Positions 1 to 5,380 of a stretch of 17,801 nt of DNA are shown here, piece by piece. Source of the DNA: Anaerolineae bacterium. Its GTDB lineage: Bacteria > Chloroflexota > Anaerolineae > B4-G1. The stretch is taken from assembly GCA_030612585.1 (NCBI GenBank), contig JAUWNP010000081.1, positions 1 through 17,801 of the forward strand, in the 5' to 3' direction. Numbering within the stretch: the first letter of the stretch is position 1; each line of letters opens with the position of its first letter. A model generated the notes under the pieces. The model searched no databases. It saw only the letters and a program-made list of their open reading frames with translations, and was not told the DNA's origin. The position numbers and the translations under genes are program-made.

Positions 1-77
1 CCCGCGCCCCCCCCCCCCCGGCCCGGGGCGGGCGAGGCCCCCCCCCCCCCCCCCGCCCGGGGGCCGGGGGGGGGGGG
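1..77. other. G/C homopolymer stretch, probable artefact
   Basis: This stretch is almost entirely runs of C followed by runs of G, with a single A. Ordinary coding sequence starts abruptly at about position 78. Such sequence at a contig edge is typical of sequencing or assembly error. It hides the 5' part of the first gene, so residues translated from it should be ignored. A genuine extreme GC repeat cannot be excluded from sequence alone. Confidence 0.75.
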
Positions 78-78
78 T

Positions 79-750
79 CTGCTCCACACCGGACTGGCCA
101 ACCCAGGTGTCGCCGCCGCCGTGCGCCGCTACGGTCGCGCCTGGGCCCGCTCACCCGTGCCCGTCATCGTGCACGTCGCCGGCACCTCTCCCAACGAGGC
201 AGCCTCCTGCTGCTGGCGGCTAGCGAGCGTCGAAGCGGTGGCCGGCATCGAACTGGGCTTACCCGACATCGCCAGCGGTCCGGCTGGTCTTGCCGAACTC
301 TTCGACGAAGTCACCGACGTCATCCGGGCGGCTCGCGCCGCCGCCAGCCAGCCCCTCATCGTGCGGCTGCCGCTGGTCTGGGCCGCTGCGCTGTGCAGAG
401 CGGCCGTCGAGGCTGGCGCAGACGCGCTCACCGTCGCCGCGCCACCCCGAGGAACCGTCTGGCACGCGCCCAGCGACCGCTTCGTCACCGGCCGCCTCTA
501 CGGGCCATTTGTGCTGCCACTGGCTCTGCACGCCCTGCGCCGCGTGGCCGAACTTGTGCCGGTGCCGCTCATCGGTTGCGGCGGCATCCACAGCGCGGCA
601 GACGGCCTGGCCTTCCTTCGCGCCGGTGCCACGGCCATCCAGGTCGGCGGGGCACTGTGGCACGACCCCGCCTCCATGACCCGCATCGCCCGCGGCCTGT
701 CGTCAACGACCAGGCCTGAGACCCTAAGGGTTTTGCCCAAGATCATGTAA
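79..750 (+). CDS. Dihydroorotate dehydrogenase-like TIM-barrel protein, 5' truncated
   Basis: The frame is open from the artefact at the window edge, so the N-terminal part is missing. The first reliable residues, HTGLANPGVAAAVRRYG, match the GLxNPG region of class 1 dihydroorotate dehydrogenases (PyrD, FMN-dependent oxidation of dihydroorotate in pyrimidine synthesis). The FMN-phosphate region is also recognisable: LIGCGGIHSAADGLAFLRAG followed by ATAIQVGGAL. Between them, the usual ELNxSCPN segment reads IELGLPDI, the usual KLsP lysine is Arg (VRLPL), and the usual iNT segment is VAAPPRGT. The catalytic and orotate-binding residues therefore look replaced, so it may be a diverged paralogue with another substrate. 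The last ~12 codons (ETLRVLPKIM) derive from an inverted repeat starting at 719, so the native C-terminus has probably been altered. The family call is good; the activity is uncertain. Confidence 0.7.
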   Translation: MLHTGLANPGVAAAVRRYGRAWARSPVPVIVHVAGTSPNEAASCCWRLASVEAVAGIELGLPDIASGPAGLAELFDEVTDVIRAARAAASQPLIVRLPLVWAAALCRAAVEAGADALTVAAPPRGTVWHAPSDRFVTGRLYGPFVLPLALHALRRVAELVPVPLIGCGGIHSAADGLAFLRAGATAIQVGGALWHDPASMTRIARGLSSTTRPETLRVLPKIM

Positions 751-814
751 ACGCTGTTTTTCGCTAGCGTAACGGCTCCTTTTGCCAAATTCTGCACGAA
801 AACCCTTAGGGTCT
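719..814. repeat. Inverted repeat, perfect 16-bp arms, straddling a stop codon
   Basis: The left arm at 719-734 (agaccctaagggtttt) is the exact reverse complement of the right arm at 799-814, with 64 bases between. The stop codon of the upstream gene (748-750) lies inside the loop. There is no T-tract after the right arm, so it is not a classical intrinsic terminator, although it could act as a 3' end structure. It resembles the other short palindromic elements in this window in having CCT/AGG-rich arms with A/T ends. Confidence 0.75.
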
Positions 815-873
815 GTCATCCCATTGCCAAGGCTATTCGCAACCTTCGCAAGGGTCACCGAACATTTACTAAC

Positions 874-901
874 TTGCGCCATTCCCCTCGTGTGGTATAG
901 T
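874..901 (+). promoter_or_regulatory. Candidate sigma70-type promoter for the CvpA-like/mutS2 unit
   Basis: A good -10 box, TATAGT at 896-901, is preceded after 16 bases by a weak -35, TTGCGC at 874-879. The predicted transcription start is near 908. The leader would contain the attggtag-type repeat and then the ribosome site AAGGAG (947-952), six bases before GTG 959. Confidence 0.45.
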
Positions 902-906
902 ATTGG

Positions 907-942
907 TGGATTGGGAAATTGGTAGATTGGTAGATTGGTAGA
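907..942. repeat. attggtag-type tandem repeat in 5' leader
   Basis: The unit attggtag recurs three times in tandem around 918-940. The stretch at 910-933 matches 9970-9993 with a single mismatch over 24 bases, so this is a dispersed family rather than a chance microsatellite. It lies between the candidate promoter and the ribosome site of the next gene and would be transcribed. Confidence 0.7.
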
Positions 943-958
943 GCGGAAGGAGAAAACC

Positions 959-1621
959 GTGACCGTATATCAGGCTCCGAGAATAAGAGGTGGAGGAAAC
1001 AGAAGACGCTCAGCCAAAAACCTGGTAGTACCGTTGATCATCAGCGTTCTGGGCATCGCCGGAATCATAGCGCTTAACTTTCTCATCCCCGATCTCCAGC
1101 CTATTGAACTGGTGCTGTTGTTCGTCGTGGTCGGTTTCGGCGCCGTAGGCTACATGCAAGATATTGTCCGTGGCCTCATGAGCGCCGCCATGCTATACGT
1201 CGCCGCTGGTGTAGCAGCAACTTTCTATCAAACTACCGCTCCTTTCGTCGGCGCTCCCTTCGGCGATGAAGTAGACCGCAACATCCTGGCCCTCTCCTTC
1301 GGCGTGCTGACGGCCATCATCTGGATCACACTGGAAATCCTCGGCCGGACGTCCTTCCGGGACACGACACTGCCTGTAGTGGGCATCCTGGACAACCCGG
1401 GTGGCTTATTCATCTATCTGATCATCGGCGTCATAGTCGCCAGCCTGTTGTTCAACACCATCGGCTATGGGCAGTTGGGACGCCGGGCGCACAACGAAGC
1501 CTTCCTCCGCCCAAGATTCAACCAGGTACTCCACCTGTACTACACCACCCAGTCATTCTGGTTCCCCAGGAGACCACCCCCGATTTACGCCTACGACCTG
1601 GACCTGCCGCGTGGACACTAA
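959..1621 (+). CDS. CvpA-like integral membrane protein
   Basis: The 220-residue product starts with a basic tail (RIRGGGNRRRSAK) followed by about five hydrophobic segments near residues 22-43, 49-66, 73-90, 108-128 and 148-170. The C-terminus is polar and rich in Arg, Pro and Tyr. The order of features (a conserved MQDIVRGLMSA-like turn, then LPVVGILDNPGGLFIYLIIG) resembles CvpA/colicin V production membrane proteins, which in many Gram-positive bacteria are encoded beside mutS2, as here. GTG 959 is chosen because AAGGAG ends six bases before it; an upstream TTG at 935 lies inside the repeat and has no ribosome site. The 3' end overlaps mutS2 by 11 bases, which suggests translational coupling. 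The function is unknown and the CvpA assignment rests on topology plus weak motif similarity. Confidence 0.55.
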   Translation: MTVYQAPRIRGGGNRRRSAKNLVVPLIISVLGIAGIIALNFLIPDLQPIELVLLFVVVGFGAVGYMQDIVRGLMSAAMLYVAAGVAATFYQTTAPFVGAPFGDEVDRNILALSFGVLTAIIWITLEILGRTSFRDTTLPVVGILDNPGGLFIYLIIGVIVASLLFNTIGYGQLGRRAHNEAFLRPRFNQVLHLYYTTQSFWFPRRPPPIYAYDLDLPRGH

Positions 1622-4025
1622 ACACCTGACTACGCTAGAACTTCCCAAGGTCCTGGCACGTCTGGCGACCTACACCAGTTTCTCCGCCGGGGCAGAATTG
1701 GCACGCGCGCTCACGCCAGCAACCAACCTGCGAGAGATTCGCCAGCGGGTGGAGACGACGAGCGAGGCCCGCGCGCTGCTGGAGGCCAAGCCGGGCACCA
1801 CCTTGGGCGGCGCGCACGACGTCCGCCCTCTGGTGACGGCCGCTCAACGAGGGGCAGCGTTGCCGCCATCGGAACTGCTCGATGTGCGCGACACCCTCGT
1901 TGCCGCCCGCAACCTCCACCGCACTCTGAGCCGTCTGGAGATCCAATTCCCCCGTCTGGCGAACCTGGCTGGCATCATTCAACCCTGCCCCGAAGTCATA
2001 GAGGAGATCAGTCGCTGCCTGGATGAGCGTGGGAACGTGCGCGACAACGCCTCTCCCAAATTGGCCCGCATCCGCCGCGAGGTGCGCATCGCACACGGCC
2101 GGATACAGGATAAACTGCAAAGCATCGTCCACTCGCCCCACAACGCTCTTTTTCTGCAGGAGCCGATCATCACGCAACGCGAAGGCCGCTACGTCATCCC
2201 GCTCAAGGCCGACTTCAAGGGCCGCATCCGGGGCGTCGTCCACGACGCATCCGCCTCCGGTGCGACCATCTTCATTGAGCCCCTGTCCGTCGTCGAACTG
2301 AACAACGCCTGGCGCGAACTCCAACTCGAAGAGCAGCAAGAAATACATCGCATCCTGACCCACCTCTCCAACCACATCGCCGAACGCGCAGCCGAGATCG
2401 AAGAGACCGTGGAGACGCTGGCCGAACTGGACCTGGCCTTCGCCAAAGCAAAATACGCCGACGCCATTGATGCCACCGCTCCCGAACTCATCCCCAACAA
2501 ACCAACCAACAAACTAACCAACAAACCAACTAACCAACCAACCAACCAACTAACCAACCAATCAACCATCCGCCTCATCTCCGCCCGCCACCCCCTCCTC
2601 GACCCCGCCACCGTCGTGCCCATAAACGTCGTTCTGGATGATGAGACGCACGTGTTGATCATCACCGGCCCCAACACAGGCGGCAAAACCGTCAGCCTGA
2701 AGACCGTGGGTCTGCTGACGCTGATGGCCCAGGCCGGGCTGCACCTCCCGGTCGAGCCGGGCTCGTCCCTCTCTCCCTTCGAAGCGGTATACGCCGACAT
2801 CGGCGATGAGCAATCCATCGAGCAGAACCTTTCCACCTTCTCCTCCCATCTGACCAACATCGTCTCGTTCCTCGACCAGGCCAACGCTCGCAGCCTGGTG
2901 CTGCTGGATGAACTGGGCGCGGGCACCGACCCGGCCGAGGGAGCGGCGCTGGCCCATGCCCTGTTGGACCACTTCCGCCACCGTGGGACGACCACCTTCG
3001 TAGCCACCCACTATCCCGAACTCAAGACTTACGCCCAACTCACCCCTGGCGTGCGCAACGCTTGCGTCGAGTTCGACCCAGAGAAACTCAGCCCGACCTA
3101 CAAACTGACCATCGGTCTGCCGGGCCGTTCCAACGCCTTCGCCATAGCCCAGCGGCTGGGACTGCCACAGGGAATCGTCGGGGCAGCGCGCCAGATGGTC
3201 TCGCCAGCCGACCTGCACACCGAGGATATGCTGGCCGACATCCACCGGCTGCGCATACAGACGGCCCAGGCGCGTGACGAGGCCAGCGCTGCCCGCGCCG
3301 AGGCCGAAAAACTGGCACGCGACCTGCGCGAGCGGCTGTCAACGATTGAGCAAGAACGTCAGGAAATCCTGGAGCAGGCCCGGGAGGAAACAACGGCAGA
3401 ACTGGAGACATTGAGCACTGAGGTGCGTAGTCTGCGACGCCGCCTGCAGACTGCCGCCGCGCCGCTGGAGACCGTGGCTGCGGTCAAGGGGGCCATCGAA
3501 ACGCTGGAGGCCCAAGTGGCCAAGCCAGAGCCGCTGGAACTCCCCACTCTGCCCGAAGTGACGCAGCGGACCATCCGCCCTGGCGACACCGTCTGGGTGC
3601 ACCCGCTGAGCGCGGAGGGGCAAGTCCTTGAGGTGGACAGAGAAGAGGCCGAAGTACAAGTCGGGCTGGGCCGCACCCGCGTGAGCCTGACAGCACTGGA
3701 ACTGCGCGCCACCATCCCCCCTCCCCCCGCAGGGGAGGGACTGGGGGAGGAGTTCATCCACGCCAGCGCTGTCTCCTCTCCTGGCGTGCGTCTCGACTTG
3801 CGGGGTTGCACTGTCGAGGAAGCCCTGCAGCAACTGGACCGCTACCTGGACACAGCGTCGCGGGCCGAGTTGCCGTGGGTGCGCATCATCCACGGCAAGG
3901 GCACTGGCGCGTTGCGGCGTGCCGTGCGCGGCTTCCTGGCCGACCATCCCCTCGTCAGTAGTTACGCGGCCGGCGGCGACAGAGAGGGCGGCGCGGGTGT
4001 CACCGTCGCCAAACTTGTGCTGTGA
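1611..4025 (+). CDS. mutS2: MutS2 family ATPase/endonuclease
   Basis: This 804-residue protein has the full MutS2 layout. An N-terminal helical core begins LTTLELPKVLARLATYTSF. The ABC-type ATPase has Walker A GPNTGGKT (353-360), Walker B with DE at 433-434 in LVLLDELGAGTD, and the switch histidine in ATHYPELK. A long charged coiled coil (roughly 540-630) follows, then a small beta domain and a C-terminal Smr nuclease domain with LDLRG (728-732) and HGKGTG (761-766). MutS2 proteins act on branched DNA, suppress homologous recombination, and in some bacteria rescue collided ribosomes; they do not do MutL-dependent mismatch repair. GTG 1611 fits the family N-terminus and overlaps the upstream stop; the frame is open further upstream but only as a shadow of the neighbouring gene. 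Two insertions are odd: NxxT repeats at 296-319 just before the ATPase, and a Pro/Gly segment at about 703-714 before Smr. Confidence 0.95.
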   Translation: MDTKHLTTLELPKVLARLATYTSFSAGAELARALTPATNLREIRQRVETTSEARALLEAKPGTTLGGAHDVRPLVTAAQRGAALPPSELLDVRDTLVAARNLHRTLSRLEIQFPRLANLAGIIQPCPEVIEEISRCLDERGNVRDNASPKLARIRREVRIAHGRIQDKLQSIVHSPHNALFLQEPIITQREGRYVIPLKADFKGRIRGVVHDASASGATIFIEPLSVVELNNAWRELQLEEQQEIHRILTHLSNHIAERAAEIEETVETLAELDLAFAKAKYADAIDATAPELIPNKPTNKLTNKPTNQPTNQLTNQSTIRLISARHPLLDPATVVPINVVLDDETHVLIITGPNTGGKTVSLKTVGLLTLMAQAGLHLPVEPGSSLSPFEAVYADIGDEQSIEQNLSTFSSHLTNIVSFLDQANARSLVLLDELGAGTDPAEGAALAHALLDHFRHRGTTTFVATHYPELKTYAQLTPGVRNACVEFDPEKLSPTYKLTIGLPGRSNAFAIAQRLGLPQGIVGAARQMVSPADLHTEDMLADIHRLRIQTAQARDEASAARAEAEKLARDLRERLSTIEQERQEILEQAREETTAELETLSTEVRSLRRRLQTAAAPLETVAAVKGAIETLEAQVAKPEPLELPTLPEVTQRTIRPGDTVWVHPLSAEGQVLEVDREEAEVQVGLGRTRVSLTALELRATIPPPPAGEGLGEEFIHASAVSSPGVRLDLRGCTVEEALQQLDRYLDTASRAELPWVRIIHGKGTGALRRAVRGFLADHPLVSSYAAGGDREGGAGVTVAKLVL
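2496..2567 (+). repeat. Six 12-base repeats inserted in frame in mutS2
   Basis: Six consecutive units of the form AAC-(A/C)AA-(CCA/CTA/TCA)-AC(C/T) encode the tetrapeptide N(K/Q)(P/L/S)T six times. The A/C-rich strand differs sharply from the GC-rich codon use on both sides. The flanks (TAPELIP before, IRLISARHPLLDP after) are normal MutS2 sequence, so the repeat sits in a linker before the nucleotide-binding domain. Confidence 0.9.
3716..3742. repeat. GC-rich palindromic element in the mutS2 linker before Smr
   Basis: CTCCCC at 3721-3726 pairs with GGGGAG at 3732-3737 around a five-base loop, within a longer pyrimidine-then-purine stretch. It encodes PPPPAGEGLGEE, which is not part of either flanking domain. 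A similar C-run/G-run palindrome lies in frame inside the universal stress protein gene at 12868-12897. Confidence 0.6.
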
Positions 4026-4090
4026 CTGGGTAGGGTGAGTTTTGCGCCATTGCGTTAAAACGGAGTTCCCTACGTATGGAGTTTACGATT

Positions 4091-4471
4091 ATGGCGACCA
4101 TCAAAGTAGAAATCTGGCTCTACGGCCCATTGGCCCAGTACGCCGGAGAGGCAAGCCAGGGCAGTTATGCACAACTGAATCTGGAAATGCCGGTGGGAAG
4201 CACGGTAGGAGACCTGGTACGTCAACTAGGAATCCCCGCCGAGGAGCGAGGGATCACTTTTGTGAACGGTGACCTGGCAGCGCTGCCCGGCCTGGAGGCC
4301 GACCTCGGCGTAGTGCTGTACGACGGCGACCGGGTGGGCATCTCCCACCCCCGGAGCATGTGGCCCTTTCAGTATCGTTTCGGTGCTGGTCTGACCCCGC
4401 AACTCCAAGAGAGATTCCGCCAGCGCCAGGATGGGGGAGTGCAGCACGCATACACCCAACCGGATGAATAG
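4091..4471 (+). CDS. MoaD/ThiS-like ubiquitin-fold protein, probably linked to AOR
   Basis: The 126-residue product begins with MATIKVEIWLYGPLAQYAGE, a MoaD/ThiS-type first strand and helix. It continues through STVGDLVRQLGIP, FVNGDLAALP and LYDGDRVGISHP, the usual beta-grasp core ending near residue 87. Family members carry sulfur on a C-terminal Gly-Gly for molybdopterin/tungstopterin or thiazole synthesis. Here the core is followed by an extra tail with FQYRFGAG (to residue 100) and an internal DGG (114-116); no Gly-Gly ends the chain. AOR binds a tungstopterin and lies downstream, so a role in its cofactor or maturation is plausible but inferred. ATG 4091 is preceded by GGAG with a nine-base gap; ATG 4076 with GGAG at 4062-4065 is an equally possible start and would add five residues. 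Confidence 0.7.
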   Translation: MATIKVEIWLYGPLAQYAGEASQGSYAQLNLEMPVGSTVGDLVRQLGIPAEERGITFVNGDLAALPGLEADLGVVLYDGDRVGISHPRSMWPFQYRFGAGLTPQLQERFRQRQDGGVQHAYTQPDE

Positions 4472-4502
4472 CCCGCCTGCCAATCGCCGGTGGGGAGAGG
4501 AC

Positions 4503-4531
4503 TTGACAAGCGGGCACTTCTGTCATATCAT
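4503..4531 (+). promoter_or_regulatory. Strong sigma70-type promoter, leaderless geometry
   Basis: A perfect -35 TTGACA (4503-4508), a 17-base spacer and a 5/6-match -10 TATCAT (4526-4531) form one of the best promoters in the window. Six bases separate the -10 box from GTG 4538, so the expected transcription start coincides with that codon. This argues against translation from GTG 4490, which would lie upstream of the start site. Confidence 0.65.
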
Positions 4532-4537
4532 GGCACG

Positions 4538-4858
4538 GTGGGCGAAAAGGACTACATAACCCTTCTGGGAGAGAGTGGCGTAGATCGCTATCGTCACTAC
4601 CATCGATGGGAAAGAAGGTACGTCGTCCTGTTCAGGATTCAGTACGAAGCACTGATCAAGGGGGAATGGCGTCCAATCGTGCGGTATGATACTGCGCACG
4701 GTCGTCCTCACAAAGACGTGATGCACCCAGATGGCTCGCAGTCCAAGGAGAAGTTTCCTCACTACTCCAACGCCGAAGTTCTCACGTACGGACAGCGGGA
4801 CATTCGACGAAACTGGCGTCGGTATCGGAGGGTGTACGAGCAGGAGATGAAACGATGA
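4538..4858 (+). CDS. Small uncharacterised protein, first of a two-gene pair (DUF7718-like)
   Basis: The product is about 106 residues, basic and rich in Arg, Tyr and His. Its core includes YRHYHRWERRYVVLFRIQYE, then WRPIVRYDTAHGRPHKDVMH and a C-terminal helix (YGQRDIRRNWRRYRRVYEQE). I believe this matches a conserved small family annotated as DUF7718, but that name is from memory and no function is known to me. There is no signal peptide or membrane segment. GTG 4538 is preferred because the promoter at 4503-4531 predicts transcription starting exactly there; GTG 4490 in the same frame would add 16 residues but has no ribosome site. The stop overlaps the next start (ATGA, 4855-4858), so the two genes are surely co-translated. 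A toxin-antitoxin-like pair is one possibility, without direct evidence. Confidence 0.7.
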   Translation: MGEKDYITLLGESGVDRYRHYHRWERRYVVLFRIQYEALIKGEWRPIVRYDTAHGRPHKDVMHPDGSQSKEKFPHYSNAEVLTYGQRDIRRNWRRYRRVYEQEMKR

Positions 4859-5151
4859 GCAGTTTATACGAACTGAAGTACGACGAACTGCTTGCTGAGT
4901 TCGACCGCTACGTAATTGAGCACCCAGAATTTGTCTCCCAAGTCCCTGACGGAGCCTTAATCGTGCTGGTGGATAATAACGATCCTGAATTCTCCCGACA
5001 CAGCCTGGACATCTCCAGGCGTTATCATCTTCACGATGATACTCCGGACCGACCTGTAGTATACGTGGACGTAGGTGAACTGGCTCCGGCCAGATCCAGG
5101 CTTCTCCGTCCACGTGTGGTGAGTGCGCCCATTCAACTTGCGCACGTCTGA
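4855..5151 (+). CDS. Small uncharacterised acidic protein, second of the pair (DUF5647-like)
   Basis: The 98-residue product starts MSSLYELKYDELLAEFDRYV and continues with IEHPEFVSQVPDGALIVLVD and NNDPEFSRHSLDISRRY. A beta strand and Pro-rich end follow (PVVYVDVGELAPARSRLLRP). This pattern agrees with the DUF5647 family as I remember it; no function is known to me. It is acidic in its N-terminal half while its partner is strongly basic, so the two could bind each other. The start overlaps the partner's stop by four bases. No separate promoter is seen, and no clear terminator follows before the AOR leader, so read-through into AOR is possible. Confidence 0.75.
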   Translation: MSSLYELKYDELLAEFDRYVIEHPEFVSQVPDGALIVLVDNNDPEFSRHSLDISRRYHLHDDTPDRPVVYVDVGELAPARSRLLRPRVVSAPIQLAHV

Positions 5152-5242
5152 GAAAATGCCATAGCCCTCCGACTCACCTCGTTCCCTCCGGGGCGGGTGA
5201 GCGATAAGGTGTGGGGAGCAATCTCTGCGCCCGCCGTGTTTG

Positions 5243-5301
5243 CAAAGGAGGCACTTCGTGGCCTGGTACTTCACATCCTGGCCAGAGGTGACCTCCTTTT
5301 G
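5243..5301 (+). promoter_or_regulatory. Long hairpin in the AOR leader sequestering a ribosome site
   Basis: Bases 5243-5263 pair with 5280-5301 to give a stem of about 20 pairs with only single-base bulges (A5291, G5258, T5300) and a 16-base loop. The 5' arm contains AAAGGAGG (5244-5251) and runs through GTG 5258; the 3' arm contains CCTCCTTTT. The structure would hide that ribosome site. An upstream pyrimidine stretch near 5184-5191 could compete for the same GGAGG. A T-rich tail follows but is too broken for a standard terminator. A cofactor- or metal-sensing role is speculative. Confidence 0.5.
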
Positions 5302-5368
5302 TTGTGAAACCAGGTTTTTTCTGGAAAACCTGGTTTCTGAAAAACTCGCTTCACGTTTCAAATCTTAA
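5258..5368 (+). CDS. Candidate 36-residue leader ORF upstream of AOR
   Basis: GTG 5258 lies six bases after a perfect AAAGGAGG. The frame runs 36 codons to TAA 5366-5368, and that stop is part of the TTAAGGAGG ribosome site of AOR, an arrangement typical of translational coupling. The N-terminal half is aromatic and contains two cysteines (MAWYFTSWPEVTSFCC). The second half (ETRFFLENLVSE) is encoded by a palindromic repeat that occurs elsewhere as non-coding DNA, so it is not conserved coding sequence. The region could be a leader peptide, a broken small gene, or a structured leader that is never translated. The segment around this start resembles the AOR start (AAGGAGGyAC, a few bases, GTG). 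Confidence 0.35.
   Translation: MAWYFTSWPEVTSFCCETRFFLENLVSEKLASRFKS
5306..5339. repeat. 34-bp palindromic repeat, copy 1 (upstream of AOR)
   Basis: Arms of 13 bases (gaaaccaggtttt at 5306-5318 and its exact complement at 5325-5337) enclose a six-base loop. The whole 34-base sequence is identical to 7140-7173, just after the AOR gene. The T-run is in the stem and loop, not after the hairpin, so a standard terminator role is unlikely. Confidence 0.85.
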
Positions 5369-5380
5369 GGAGGTACACAA

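Noticed and set aside
719..814. Terminal inverted repeats of a transposon
   Set aside because: The arms enclose only 64 bases with no coding capacity and no target duplication was seen.
1467..1610. Upstream extension of MutS2
   Set aside because: These codons are an alternative-frame reading of the membrane protein gene; family similarity begins at GTG 1611.
2496..2567. Break or frameshift in mutS2 caused by the repeat
   Set aside because: All six units are 12 bases and the frame is kept, with intact ATPase and Smr domains after it.
4490..4537. GTG 4490 as start of the first small protein
   Set aside because: It has no ribosome site and lies upstream of a strong promoter whose predicted start is GTG 4538. 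It remains possible if transcription comes from further upstream.
5152..5300. A molybdenum/tungsten cofactor riboswitch (Moco RNA)
   Set aside because: The position is right but I could not match the known consensus, so only a generic structured leader is reported. An Infernal search would decide.
5306..5339. Intrinsic terminator between the small-protein pair and AOR
   Set aside because: The T-run is part of the stem and loop, not downstream of the hairpin, and the identical copy at 7140-7173 is followed by a separate true terminator.
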